Notes: generated by a model not told the origin, from the letters alone. Counted from the first letter of the stretch, positions 1 through 8,948 are shown. The stretch: 64,000 bases of DNA from Alteribacillus bidgolensis (GCF_002886255.1 NZ_KZ614149.1:1922001-1986000); one strand, 5' to 3'. Made by a program: numbers and translations.

Positions 1-1732
1 CTACAATGACTTCGAGGTTCAACCGACGAAACGCTTGAAGAATTTCCTCTAAATCATCAGTCAGATCATCATGGCCAGGCGCCCGTTTGAATTCCTCATC
101 AAACGTTCGCAGCGGACGAGTATCGTCAAGCAAAAACTGCAGCCGCTCCTCTGCTTGCGGTAATCCATAGAGCAAACCGTGATCATCCATCTGCTGAACG
201 AGGGAAGAATCCTTTAACATTCGTAAAAGCTCCTCCTCATTTTCCTCAAGCTTATCATCAAGCGTCAGCATCATGCCGGCTAACTCATGAATCGAACTTT
301 TTACAGCCCGTAACGGATCTATGTGAGCTCCAGCAGCACAAATGACATTTAAACCTTTTTTCTTTCGATTTTTAGCCAGCGCAAAAACACTTGGAATACC
401 GTGCTCCATCGTAGAATTAAAGAAATACAGATCATATCCTGCTGCCGCTCGCACACGGTCTACCATTAACGCCAATTCCTGATCGTTAGTAGAGTATGGA
501 TCGATGCGTTGAAGAGGCAGCTGTGCGTACCAAGTCATCAAAAACGCATCACGTTCCACCACTTCCATAATGCCGTAAAAAACAGCCTCCTCCAAACTTC
601 CTCCTAATGCACATCCGTTTGACGTTTCATAGACAAATCCATCTCCGCAGCCTAAACTATAGTAGGCGAGCAATTCTGGAACGAGTATCGGACGCTCTTT
701 TAAAAAAGAATAGCCCCATACCCAATTGATAGAGCGATCAGGATCAAAGGGTTTGAATGGGAACCCAGGTTTGGCATACTGTTCCTTTTCATGCACACCT
801 ACATCCATAGGATGAAGAGCTTGGTCTTTTACATTTTGGTAACTATCATGAATAACTGTCCGTTTTCCATGGGGAGCCAGACCGCAATACCGCTCCAAGC
901 CTTCCAAAATAGCAGTTAATTCACTTTCTTCGTATGAATGTGTCCGTCCTGCTACTCCCTCATCTCCCATAATCAATGGCAGATTAACATTAACATCAGC
1001 AAATGGCGGCACAAGATCATACATTTTATCGTTTAAAAATCCAGTCCGGGAATCAAGATAGTCTGTAGCAAGAACTTTTTTCAATTCGTCCATCGAACGG
1101 CAGCGATAACTGTCTGTACTTAACTTCGGACTCGGTTGAAGGGATATTTGCGCCCTAGTTGATGAATCTTCAGGTAAATCGCTGCAAACCGAACACATTG
1201 GGTCGGGAAGATAGGAATGCCGTGAGCTCTTCAGTGTTTTCAAGTTCATTAGAAATATTTGCTGTTTGGAGAAGGTACCAGAAAGTGCTTTCTGTGTCTC
1301 TTTCTCAAGCAGGTGAGCTAACTGCAATAGTCCCGTGCGTGATGCCCACACATCCCTTATCAATCCTTCATTCGTCTTTAGCTTTTCTTCCAACCCGAGC
1401 ATTTCTTTACGATCGCGTCCTGCCATTAGACGCCGCATATCCGCACATTGGGAGCAGCCTTGCGTTCCCGGGAGAATCAGCGGACCAACGACACCTTCCC
1501 CAAATGAAATAAACCCTCTTAGCCAGGGGATTCCCGCTGGCTGCAACACTTCTTCTGCCTTCTTATGAATGGGTGGTCTCCAGGCATCATGTACTACCAG
1601 CACCAAATCAGCATCTTCAGGGACACCATGTTCAAAATCATTTTGATGGGATACCTGGTATAGAGCGGACAGTTTTTCCGACACAAGGTCTTTTAGTATT
1701 CCTTTACCGACTATAGCCACGTAAGTACTCAC
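1..1732 (-). CDS. YcaO/SagD-family TOMM cyclodehydratase (3' end outside window)
   Basis: Predicted ATP-dependent cyclodehydratase that turns Cys (and Ser/Thr) of a precursor peptide into azolines. The visible part is 577 codons; the C-terminus lies beyond the left edge. It starts with GTG, preceded by GAGAGGAGGAAT at good spacing, and this GTG overlaps the stop of the upstream maturation gene in a GTGA junction, which implies translational coupling. Residues 1-110 resemble the E1-like docking part of SagD proteins, with a CSQC motif at about 93-96. The YcaO part follows, with the Glu-rich ATP-binding stretch GGSLEEAVFYGIMEVVERDA and a later HEL segment. The known family is the thiazole/oxazole-forming peptide maturase SagD type. 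Substrate assignment to the cysteine-rich peptide two genes upstream is an inference from proximity. A dehydrogenase would be expected downstream, outside the window. Confidence 0.9.
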   Translation of the reverse strand, partial: MSTYVAIVGKGILKDLVSEKLSALYQVSHQNDFEHGVPEDADLVLVVHDAWRPPIHKKAEEVLQPAGIPWLRGFISFGEGVVGPLILPGTQGCSQCADMRRLMAGRDRKEMLGLEEKLKTNEGLIRDVWASRTGLLQLAHLLEKETQKALSGTFSKQQIFLMNLKTLKSSRHSYLPDPMCSVCSDLPEDSSTRAQISLQPSPKLSTDSYRCRSMDELKKVLATDYLDSRTGFLNDKMYDLVPPFADVNVNLPLIMGDEGVAGRTHSYEESELTAILEGLERYCGLAPHGKRTVIHDSYQNVKDQALHPMDVGVHEKEQYAKPGFPFKPFDPDRSINWVWGYSFLKERPILVPELLAYYSLGCGDGFVYETSNGCALGGSLEEAVFYGIMEVVERDAFLMTWYAQLPLQRIDPYSTNDQELALMVDRVRAAAGYDLYFFNSTMEHGIPSVFALAKNRKKKGLNVICAAGAHIDPLRAVKSSIHELAGMMLTLDDKLEENEEELLRMLKDSSLVQQMDDHGLLYGLPQAEERLQFLLDDTRPLRTFDEEFKRAPGHDDLTDDLEEILQAFRRLNLEVIV

Positions 1733-3684
1733 CGGGATTCCTCCTCTCTAAGCAGCACACCAAATACGCCCGCAAGTGGTGTTTTTAAAAACGGTTCTAG
1801 CTCTAGTTCGAAGACCAAAAAGCGCATATGGTTTTGTTCTAGCACTTGTTTAGAGGAGTGCAGCATTTCTGAAGATCTTGTTTCTTCCGTAATTTTTATA
1901 TGTTCTGGCTTTATATCATCTAGCACAACAGATGAAATCTCTAATACTTGGTCCGCCTGACAGTCTTCTTTGTTTTGCGCCTTCAGCAGCGCCCCTTGTA
2001 AAGTATGCCGCAGTGCCATGGTTATACTCAATCCTGGGCTGGCGTACCAGCTCTTATTCGTACCAACCCACACAACAGGAAATCCATGTACGTTCTTTCC
2101 CATCCCTAAAACAGGATTTCCTTCCATCGTTGTCAGTGCCTGTAAATAAAACTGGCATCGTTCGTCTTCCACTGCACTTAATTGTACTGGTGAGACGATA
2201 TACTTTTGGTTGACCTGTTTTTTCAATTCATCAACCAAACATTTATTCAATCCACGGCATACTCCTTCAGAAAACGTTTCTCCCGCTCCGACACCAACAA
2301 ATAGATTAGTTTGGATCAGACTGCCTTTTACGTCTGACTCGGGAGGCAGACTCATAGCGAGCCGGTCAGCTATTCGTGACCCATACATTTCCACCCCGGT
2401 GAGGCCAGCTTCTTTTCGTACCTCCGTATGTGTAAGACCTGTACAAATAATGTCAGGTAATAGCTCAGCCGGCCCTTCCGACAATGGATCGACTGACTGG
2501 ACACGACATTGAGCCAATGGCAATTGTTTTAAGTTCCCCTCTTCCCAAATATGAAAAATTCCTGATTCCTTTGAGGTCAGCTCGTTGAAGTATAGTAGCA
2601 ATTCATTTGACTCGGTTTTGCTTACATTCTTTTCCCGATGCTCAAAATCTTGAACCCATTTTGCCTCTGCACGTCCGGAAACGAGGGGATGAGGGCTGAA
2701 CAAATGCCAATTTCCTTCTAACGTCTCTAAATTAAGCAGAAAAAATTGGTTTTTCTGTCCTGATTCCTTTAAGTCTGTAACCATTTTAAACCATTCAAAC
2801 ACGATGACATTCGCCAGCATAGCCAGTGCTGTGGATGAGGAGGTGGTGAACAGCTGATTCTCTTTAGAAAGCACATATTGGTGTATAGAGCGCCACGCTG
2901 AATCCCAGCATCCGTTAGAATCTGGATGTACAAGCGGTCCTGCCATTCCCACCTGTTGTAAACACAACGCTGGCAAGAACACTTTTTTTTCTTCCCTGCA
3001 AACCTTATGCAGCTTTTGCAGTTGTTCTGCTTCACCCTGAGCAACATAAAGAATGGTATGAAACGGCTTTATAAGCTTTTGCCAAGAGTTCTCTCCCCCG
3101 TTTGACAGCGAGACTTCTTCTATTTCTACCTCAGGGTCTCTTTGACGGGCATGTTCCACAAGTTCCTTTAACCGCTGTTTATTCGACTGCTCCGGATCTG
3201 TATTGAACATATGAATCTTAGGAAGGCCCGATTCGATTAAAGCGGAAACCAGCGAAACTAAAAATGTGCCAGTTCCAACTGCCAGCACTTTTGATTGCCG
3301 GTAAAGTTGAAAACGGTATGCTCCCGAATCACCGAAACTGTTTAAAAATTCTATTTGGGAAGCATATGTTTTAAGAATTTGCTCCTTTAACTGATGCGGA
3401 CGATCTTGACTGACATCTCGAACAAATCCGTTTTGATATAATACTTCTGCAATTTCAAACACCCGATCACGGTGGGGAATTGGCAATCGGTCTGTCATCT
3501 CCCCCAACGAATGCTCTCCGTTAAACATCGGCAGCAGCTTTTCCACCCACTGATCGATCATACTGCCTTCCATTCGAAACGAGCTTTCGTTGTTCCGAAA
3601 ATACACACCTCCGCTGTTTGACTCAGGGAGGAAAAATGTGTCTCTTTTTACTTTCAGACGCATAGACGGGGTCAACTTTGTCAT
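1729..3684 (-). CDS. E1/ThiF-like thiazole-containing bacteriocin maturation protein
   Basis: A 651-residue partner of the YcaO cyclodehydratase. Residues 1-95 look like the winged-helix leader-recognition fold found at the N-terminus of such proteins. Residues 132-160 form a Rossmann-like segment (KVLAVGTGTFLVSLVSALIE) typical of the E1/ThiF superfamily. The remaining ~450 residues show no catalytic motif I recognise. Length and layout match the Bacillus family called putative thiazole-containing bacteriocin maturation protein, found beside heterocycloanthracin-type precursors. The expected role is binding the precursor leader and presenting it to YcaO. The start is supported by GTAAGGAGGAGCGAC before ATG. 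It lies 206 bp downstream of the precursor gene and overlaps the next gene by 4 bp. Confidence 0.88.
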   Translation of the reverse strand: MTKLTPSMRLKVKRDTFFLPESNSGGVYFRNNESSFRMEGSMIDQWVEKLLPMFNGEHSLGEMTDRLPIPHRDRVFEIAEVLYQNGFVRDVSQDRPHQLKEQILKTYASQIEFLNSFGDSGAYRFQLYRQSKVLAVGTGTFLVSLVSALIESGLPKIHMFNTDPEQSNKQRLKELVEHARQRDPEVEIEEVSLSNGGENSWQKLIKPFHTILYVAQGEAEQLQKLHKVCREEKKVFLPALCLQQVGMAGPLVHPDSNGCWDSAWRSIHQYVLSKENQLFTTSSSTALAMLANVIVFEWFKMVTDLKESGQKNQFFLLNLETLEGNWHLFSPHPLVSGRAEAKWVQDFEHREKNVSKTESNELLLYFNELTSKESGIFHIWEEGNLKQLPLAQCRVQSVDPLSEGPAELLPDIICTGLTHTEVRKEAGLTGVEMYGSRIADRLAMSLPPESDVKGSLIQTNLFVGVGAGETFSEGVCRGLNKCLVDELKKQVNQKYIVSPVQLSAVEDERCQFYLQALTTMEGNPVLGMGKNVHGFPVVWVGTNKSWYASPGLSITMALRHTLQGALLKAQNKEDCQADQVLEISSVVLDDIKPEHIKITEETRSSEMLHSSKQVLEQNHMRFLVFELELEPFLKTPLAGVFGVLLREEESR

Positions 3685-3835
3685 GTCGCTCCTCCTTACC
3701 CGTAAGGCTGGTTACCATTCTGACTGATAGGCTCTCTTATCATCTTATGTATCGGGATTTGTCTCATATGTCCTTATCTTAAAGAGAAATCGAACGGTCT
3801 CTCTCAGCTTGTTGTACTTTAAACCACTTAAAGAT

Positions 3836-3861
3836 GGAGCTGCCCTGTGATGGACAACTCC
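3836..3861 (-). terminator. Hairpin between precursor and maturation genes (attenuator candidate)
   Basis: On the minus strand GGAGTTGTCC and GGGCAGCTCC can pair over 10 bp (two G-U pairs) around a 6-nt loop. The following ATCTTTAAG is only a weak U tract. A second small hairpin (CACGA-aga-TCGTG, 3873-3885) precedes it. The position, just after the precursor stop and before the enzyme genes, suits a partial terminator or mRNA-stabilising hairpin that raises precursor over enzyme expression. The function is inferred. Confidence 0.4.
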
Positions 3862-3890
3862 AATCTTTTTCGCACGATCTTCGTGAACAG

Positions 3891-4145
3891 TTAACCGCTG
3901 CAGCGTCCTCCACAGCGACCGCCGCATCTTCCTCCGCAACGTCCTCCGCATCTAAAACAATTCGAGCATCTAAAGCAGTTAGCGCACCGAAAACAGTTAA
4001 AGCAAAAAAAGCAAAAAAAGCAGCTAAAACCACCGCACTGCCGGGCCTGATCAATGTGGTGCTGATTTTGATCCCAAGGAACGGCCTCATTTGCCTGGAA
4101 ATCACCGACATTCAAATTTTGAAGTTCGTTTTGGAATTCATCCAT
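3891..4145 (-). CDS. Cys-rich TOMM precursor peptide, heterocycloanthracin/sonorensin type
   Basis: An 84-residue ribosomal precursor of a probable azole-modified bacteriocin. The leader (1-36, starting MDEFQNELQNLNVGDFQ) matches the conserved leader style of Bacillus heterocycloanthracin/sonorensin precursors. The core (37-84) holds 14 Cys at 37, 42, 45, 48, 51, 54, 57, 60, 63, 66, 70, 74, 78 and 82. The period is 3 (C-x-x, rich in Phe, Asn and Arg) from 42 to 66 and then 4 (CGGR repeats) to 82, ending CSG. I chose the second ATG because GGAGG lies 8 nt before it; the ATG two codons earlier is only 2 nt from the GGAGG. A longer in-frame extension upstream has no ribosome binding site of its own. 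Antimicrobial activity is inferred from the family. Confidence 0.9.
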   Translation of the reverse strand: MDEFQNELQNLNVGDFQANEAVPWDQNQHHIDQARQCGGFSCFFCFFCFNCFRCANCFRCSNCFRCGGRCGGRCGGRCGGRCSG

Positions 4146-4239
4146 TTTCATAACCTCCGTAAATGTAATAAAAAATGCTTCTGAAAGAGGAGCTAAATAA
4201 ATTCCCTTCTTTTGTTTCCTCTCCTTCAACAAAGTATGA

Positions 4240-4268
4240 AGAATAATTGGGTATTGTTACTGATTCAA
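4240..4268 (-). promoter_or_regulatory. Candidate sigma-A promoter of the TOMM precursor
   Basis: On the minus strand TTGAAT and TATTCT are separated by exactly 17 bp, about 95 bp upstream of the precursor start. Each hexamer matches 4 of 6 consensus bases. A dyad CCTATTT/AAATAGG (4272-4309) lies just upstream, between the preceding gene's stop and the -35, and could be an operator or a weak terminator of that gene. Confidence 0.4.
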
Positions 4269-4328
4269 ATGCCTATTTTAGTAGTCTTGTCTTACTTAAG
4301 GGAAATAGGTACTTTTTCACAATTCGAA

Positions 4329-5036
4329 TTAATAAAACGACTCTTTATATCCCTCAAACAACCTGCCGCCATGCCGTTCCAATACTTTATCGGTCAATGT
4401 ACTTAAAGCTTCACTGTTTCCCGTTTTCATAAAGGTATGAAAGCCTTCTACATATCGTTCACATAAGTGGCTATCGTATTGAAACAAAGAACGATACATC
4501 CACTTTCCCTGTCCAATCCAATGTCCATCTGCTCTCAAGACAAATTCAGAAACCAGATCAAAGAGCTTAATAGCCACAAATATTTTTTCTTTATCATCCG
4601 TACAGCTGTTTAAATCATCTAATAAATCTGTGATCATAAATCGCATATGTTCTTGCTTCTCTTCCACCCATTCAAAAGGACCATTTCTTATACATTCTTT
4701 GGCTTTATCTTGAATTTCTAAGGCTGATCCATCATCTTTTAGTATAATTCCTTCGGCACACATTCTGAGTATCGAAGGAATACCTTCTATACGACTCATT
4801 TCAAAAGCAAAAGATAGAGACGTTCGATTATAAACAAACGCTTCAATTTTCCATTGGAAACAACAAAAGCATTGTCGAAAAGAGGATGACTGTGTTTCAT
4901 CCAGGATAACGACATCCAAATCTGAATGTTCAGTCAACTCTCCGCTTGCTGCACTCCCACCCAAAAAAGCAACATTACAATGAGGAAATGATTGTTGAAT
5001 AAAATGTCGTGCAGCTGTTTTTTCCGCCATTTTCAT
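4329..5036 (-). CDS. Nucleotidyltransferase-domain protein
   Basis: A 235-residue protein with the polymerase-beta-like nucleotidyltransferase signature near the N-terminus: GGSAASGE followed by HSDLDVVI, giving the GS and DxD metal-binding pattern. The C-terminal half is helical and resembles the substrate-binding part of aminoglycoside/lincosamide-type nucleotidyltransferases, but the substrate cannot be read from the sequence. TAGGAGGAAATCCCA supports the ATG. It is upstream of and co-directional with the TOMM precursor, but a separate promoter candidate lies between them. Self-protection or regulation of the cluster would be a guess; an unrelated gene is equally likely. Confidence 0.75.
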   Translation of the reverse strand: MKMAEKTAARHFIQQSFPHCNVAFLGGSAASGELTEHSDLDVVILDETQSSSFRQCFCCFQWKIEAFVYNRTSLSFAFEMSRIEGIPSILRMCAEGIILKDDGSALEIQDKAKECIRNGPFEWVEEKQEHMRFMITDLLDDLNSCTDDKEKIFVAIKLFDLVSEFVLRADGHWIGQGKWMYRSLFQYDSHLCERYVEGFHTFMKTGNSEALSTLTDKVLERHGGRLFEGYKESFY

Positions 5037-5236
5037 TGGGATTTCCTCCTAAAGTAAAAATGCTCTTACATACGACATGTTATTCACCAAAAGATTGTAA
5101 GTGACCTAAGAAATGCACATAGTATTTTGAAAGTTAGATAGAGGGAAATAAAAGACAAAGGTATTTTTAAGAATGTGCAATCTTGTAATGGGATGGTTCA
5201 ATTTTCGTTGACTTCTTTTTTAACATTTTTAAACAG

Positions 5237-5728
5237 TTAGCTGCTCAATTCCAATATTCCCTTTATTGTAACTAAGACTTCTTTCACTTCGGCGTTTTTT
5301 ACGGATTGGTCTAAATTCAGCCATGATATCCCCGGGATAACGAGGACAAAACATGACATAACAAGCATAATGGCCCAATTAGGAAAAGCTGCAGGATCTC
5401 TTATCATCATTCCTAGCACCAATGACACCACTGCTGTAAACACCCCTATAATAAAAGGAGACGGAAATTGAATTCTGTTAACATTATCTACATAGATAAT
5501 AAAAGAATCTATTTTAACCTGTAATAGCTTTTTTTCTTCTGTTGTTAATTTACCGATTCCTTCGTTTAATAATGATATATTTCGGTAGAAAGTCAAATCG
5601 AACTTCTTCTGGGTGATCTTGGTTTTCATCAAGTAGTTTTGGAGTTCTAGAAGAAATACTTCTATTTCCGGTTCATTCAACACTTTACTCCATTGATCTC
5701 TGATTATCCTACGATTTGTTTTCAACAT
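5237..5728 (-). CDS. Small two-TM membrane protein, unknown function
   Basis: About 163 residues. The first ~90 are charged and hydrophilic; two membrane segments follow (SPFIIGVFTAVVSLVLGMMI, then a stretch around MLVMSCFVLVIPGISW), and a short hydrophilic tail ends it. I do not recognise the family. The ATG is preferred because GGGAG lies 8 nt upstream; a TTG five codons earlier would extend the protein but has no ribosome binding site. It is isolated, with AT-rich gaps on both sides. Confidence 0.55.
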   Translation of the reverse strand: MLKTNRRIIRDQWSKVLNEPEIEVFLLELQNYLMKTKITQKKFDLTFYRNISLLNEGIGKLTTEEKKLLQVKIDSFIIYVDNVNRIQFPSPFIIGVFTAVVSLVLGMMIRDPAAFPNWAIMLVMSCFVLVIPGISWLNLDQSVKNAEVKEVLVTIKGILELSS

Positions 5729-5937
5729 GAACCCAGCTCCCAAGTAATGTTCAACCCTTCAACACTATCCTATTTTCTTTCCAAACCCGTTATTCGTATC
5801 ATTAACCTTGGCTTTGTTAAAGATTAATGTTGATAATAAGTAAATTAATAAAAAACCTAAATCAAGTGTATCCTTGTTCTTCATCACGTTTTTCCTTTTA
5901 AACCTAACGTATCCGCTATATTTAATTCTCCCAAATA

Positions 5938-6156
5938 CTATGATAGACTTTTCCTACCTCTCACAACTGAATCTAGAGCTCTATATAAAACGCCCTCCCA
6001 TAATGATGTAATAAAAATTACAACAACTATGAACAATCTTAAGAAAATATTAAAATATCTGGGTCTCTTTAAATTCTTGAACCATGACAGTTCCTCTTTT
6101 GCTATAAACAAATTCCCAACGACAGCCATTACAAAAACAATTTCCCAAGCTTCCAT
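5938..6156 (-). CDS. Small hypothetical membrane protein
   Basis: 72 residues with two predicted membrane helices (EIVFVMAVVGNLFIA and FNIFLRLFIVVVIFITSLW) and a basic C-terminus. No clear ribosome binding site precedes the ATG, and no family is recognised. The hydrophobic pattern argues for a real gene, but the reading frame is short. Confidence 0.4.
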   Translation of the reverse strand: MEAWEIVFVMAVVGNLFIAKEELSWFKNLKRPRYFNIFLRLFIVVVIFITSLWEGVLYRALDSVVRGRKSLS

Positions 6157-6315
6157 AATCCATGTGTCGCTCGACTCTTATATTTTTCGTTGTTCAACTC
6201 TAGTTAGCTGAATAAAGAATACTTATATACAAAATTTGGACAAACGTAAACTATTGTAAGTATCTATCATTTCAAATACAAACGATGTTAGTAAGAATTT
6301 AACAGAGCCTTAACC

Positions 6316-6355
6316 TAAAAAAACACAAGGACATTGATTAAAAATCCTTGTGTTT
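6316..6355 (-). terminator. Intrinsic terminator of the amidase gene
   Basis: A perfect 11-bp inverted repeat AAACACAAGGA/TCCTTGTGTTT with a T-run on the minus strand, 6 bp after the amidase stop. Confidence 0.9.
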
Positions 6356-6361
6356 CAACAA

Positions 6362-7702
6362 TTATGCTTTAATTTCTTCAAGTAAATCTTCTAATGTCTT
6401 CTGGCTGGCTTTTACATTTCTCTCATATAAGTTTAAGATCATTTGACCGTACCTGTCTCCAGGAACTGCCCACTTTCCATTTAATCCAACCCAGGTTGTG
6501 GCTGAACCTCTTTCTACTAGTTGAAATCTCGGATCTACTAAAGGATACTTATCTGGCAGAGCAGATGAGGAACTATACGCATACAAGTGCTGCATGTGTG
6601 CAAGTACCCCTTCCTCTGGAGTATCAAAACTTGCTCCGGGGTTATCGGGTCCGGTTGCTCCTAATCCGCAAAAGTTATTTTGTTCAGGCTTTACAACACC
6701 AGTAAAACGGAAAAAATCGGTTTCATGTAATGCTTGAGCGAAAGCAACATCTCCTCTTATGCCGTAATATTCTCCATATTTCAAATAGTAATATCCCAAT
6801 TCAGGTGCATCGGAATGAATTGATTTTGCAAATTGATTTAAAAGGTCTGGTGAAAGAATCGTATCACCTAAAATAGAATAATTTTCTTCATCCACGTCGT
6901 CATTGTCTTCATGATCAATGATAATAAAAGCATCCTCAATCCCTAGCTGCCTTATCCGTTCTACACGTGTTTCTGCATTATCTCTATATTTAAATGACCC
7001 AGCTTGAACCCGGTACCATATTTTATCGGAAATCGTCGTTAATACAACAAATGCTTCTATTCCGTTGTCTTTTAATAAAGCAGCACGGTTTTCGGCATTT
7101 TCTCTATTTTCAAAAGACCCCGCTATCACTTTGTACAAGGTGCCATAATCTTGTTTTTGCTGAAGGTTAAAAGCCTCTTCTAATCCATTAACATGTCCGC
7201 GTGCAACCGCCTGCCGCCATGATGATTCTCTCATGATTGCTGCATCGCTACTATTATCAATAAATCCGTTTTCTGTTAGTAATGCCGGCATTCTTGTTTC
7301 TCTTAATACATGAAAATTAGCTTTTTTCTTTCCTCGAGTAGATAAACGATTAACAGAAGTAATATGATTATGCATAATATCTCTCAATCGAGCCGTTTGA
7401 GAAGAATCAGATAAACTATTGTGGATATAATCTTCATATCCTCTTGCTTGACGATTAAATGCATTACAATGAATAGATAAAAAATAATCAGCATTCCATT
7501 GATTAGCATCATTGGTTCGCTGGGTTAAACTTACGGTTTTATCGGTTCTTCTACTCATTCTTACTTCAACATTTTGGTATTCGTTTAACAAAATATTTCT
7601 TATTCTTAATGCAATATCCAAATTAACAGCTTTTTCTAGTAATCCATTCCCACTAGCTCCTGTGTCGCTTCCTCCATGTCCGGGGTCTAAATACAGCTTC
7701 AT
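6362..7702 (-). CDS. CwlC-like N-acetylmuramoyl-L-alanine amidase with SPOR repeats and a glucosaminidase domain
   Basis: Cell-wall hydrolase of 446 residues. Residues 1-180 are an Amidase_3 domain with zinc ligands H9 (DPGHGG), E23 and H78 (SIHCN) and catalytic E144 (LTENGF). Two SPOR-like repeats (about 193-265, GTLYKVIAGSF and IWYRVQAGSF) bind peptidoglycan. A C-terminal glucosaminidase domain (about 285-425, with AQALHETDFF) follows. There is no signal peptide. The amidase plus SPOR part is very like B. subtilis CwlC, a mother-cell autolysin also without a signal peptide, but CwlC lacks the glucosaminidase part. The start is ATGAAGCTG because GGGAGGG lies 6 nt before it; longer starts overlap that site. 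A mother-cell lysis role is inferred. Confidence 0.85.
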   Translation of the reverse strand: MKLYLDPGHGGSDTGASGNGLLEKAVNLDIALRIRNILLNEYQNVEVRMSRRTDKTVSLTQRTNDANQWNADYFLSIHCNAFNRQARGYEDYIHNSLSDSSQTARLRDIMHNHITSVNRLSTRGKKKANFHVLRETRMPALLTENGFIDNSSDAAIMRESSWRQAVARGHVNGLEEAFNLQQKQDYGTLYKVIAGSFENRENAENRAALLKDNGIEAFVVLTTISDKIWYRVQAGSFKYRDNAETRVERIRQLGIEDAFIIIDHEDNDDVDEENYSILGDTILSPDLLNQFAKSIHSDAPELGYYYLKYGEYYGIRGDVAFAQALHETDFFRFTGVVKPEQNNFCGLGATGPDNPGASFDTPEEGVLAHMQHLYAYSSSSALPDKYPLVDPRFQLVERGSATTWVGLNGKWAVPGDRYGQMILNLYERNVKASQKTLEDLLEEIKA

Positions 7703-7892
7703 CATAAACCCTCCCTTCCTCATTCATCATATGGACCAAATGGTTTGATGTGTGGACAAACATACTAAGTCATCTACAATCCGCATGTTTTTTTCAAAAA
7801 ATTCCGTTATTAACCATTCATGTATGGTATATTTTTACTATACAACATAAAAATTTACGTATTATTATCTCACTACAAAAGGATGATTTAAT

Positions 7893-8696
7893 ATGAATAA
7901 TCACGAAATCGATTATACGTTATACGGAGATGACATGCAGTTTGTAGAAGTGGAATTGGATCCTGATGAAACCGTTATTGCGGAAGCAGGCGGTTTGATG
8001 ATGATGGAAGATAATATTAGAATGGAAACTATCTTTGGAGATGGTTCTAGTTCATCTAATGATGGAGGCATCGTCGGAAAATTGATTGGTGCTGGAAAAC
8101 GAGTCGTTACAGGAGAAAGTCTCTTCATGACTACTTTTACAAACGAAGGGAACGGTAAAAAACGCGTCTCCTTTGCTTCCCCTTATCCCGGAAAAATTAT
8201 TCCCATGGATTTAAGCGAAATAAATGGAAAATTAATATGTCAAAAAGACGCTTTCCTTGCAGCAGCAAAAGGCGTTTCTATCGGGGTGGAATTTCAACGG
8301 AAAATAGGTACCGGTTTTTTCGGCGGAGAAGGCTTTATCATGCAAAAACTCGAAGGGGATGGAATGGCATTCATCCACGCTGGCGGCACCATTCATAAAA
8401 AAGAGCTGGAACCTGGGGAAACATTGCGTGTCGACACAGGTTGTCTCGCTGCAATGACAGGAGAGGTAGATTACGATGTGGAGTTTGTCGGCGGTGTGAA
8501 AACTGCATTATTTGGCGGAGAGGGAGTCTTTTTCGTTACCTTGCGAGGACCAGGAACCGTTTGGGTTCAAACCCTTCCATTCAGCCGTCTGGCAAGCCGT
8601 GTGTTTGCTGCTATGCCTCAAGAAGGAGGATCTAAAGGAGAGGGCAGTCTTGCCGGCAGTTTGTTTAATAATATCTTTGGCGGGGATAGAAGATAG
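7893..8696 (+). CDS. AIM24 family protein (TIGR00266 type)
   Basis: 267 residues with the Gly-rich beta-sandwich pattern of the AIM24/TIGR00266 family, including EAGGLMMMED, GESLFMTTFTNEG, FIHAGGTIHKKEL and DTGCLAAMTG. The biochemical role of bacterial members is not established. AAAGGATG precedes the ATG. It is monocistronic, divergent from the amidase and convergent with mgtE. Confidence 0.85.
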   Translation: MNNHEIDYTLYGDDMQFVEVELDPDETVIAEAGGLMMMEDNIRMETIFGDGSSSSNDGGIVGKLIGAGKRVVTGESLFMTTFTNEGNGKKRVSFASPYPGKIIPMDLSEINGKLICQKDAFLAAAKGVSIGVEFQRKIGTGFFGGEGFIMQKLEGDGMAFIHAGGTIHKKELEPGETLRVDTGCLAAMTGEVDYDVEFVGGVKTALFGGEGVFFVTLRGPGTVWVQTLPFSRLASRVFAAMPQEGGSKGEGSLAGSLFNNIFGGDRR

Positions 8697-8838
8697 TTTT
8701 TTAGGGAAGATCATTCCACAACCATTTAGGCGAACGAAGCAGACATGATTTTGAAGTGATGAATCACCTCATGGAATATTATTAATTCGATTAAAGCGTT
8801 TCACTGCTTAGAAAGCTAGAAATTTTTAAGGGAAATTG

Positions 8839-8948
8839 TCATTTCTCATCTCTATTAGAAATGATGAAGGGGCTGTCCCAAAAGGTTTTTTTCAGCTGAA
8901 GTTAATTAAAAAACTTAGCCGACCCACGTTATGGGGCAACCCCTTTTT
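8839..8948. terminator. Dyads between AIM24 gene and mgtE
   Basis: TCATTTCT/AGAAATGA (8839-8864, perfect 8 bp) is followed by AAGGGGCTGTCCC (8867-8879) and GGGGCAACCCCTT (8933-8945), which pair across a ~53-nt loop and end in TTTTT on the plus strand. Together they could end transcription between the converging genes. Confidence 0.5.

Noticed and set aside
1159..1568. Plus-strand frames of 117 and 77 codons
   Set aside because: They lie antisense inside the YcaO gene, whose frame is continuous and family-typical.
3745..4184. Other frames across the precursor gene, including an Ala/Ser/Lys-rich plus-strand frame
   Set aside because: They are shadows of the repeated cysteine codons; the minus frame has leader, SD and neighbours that fit.
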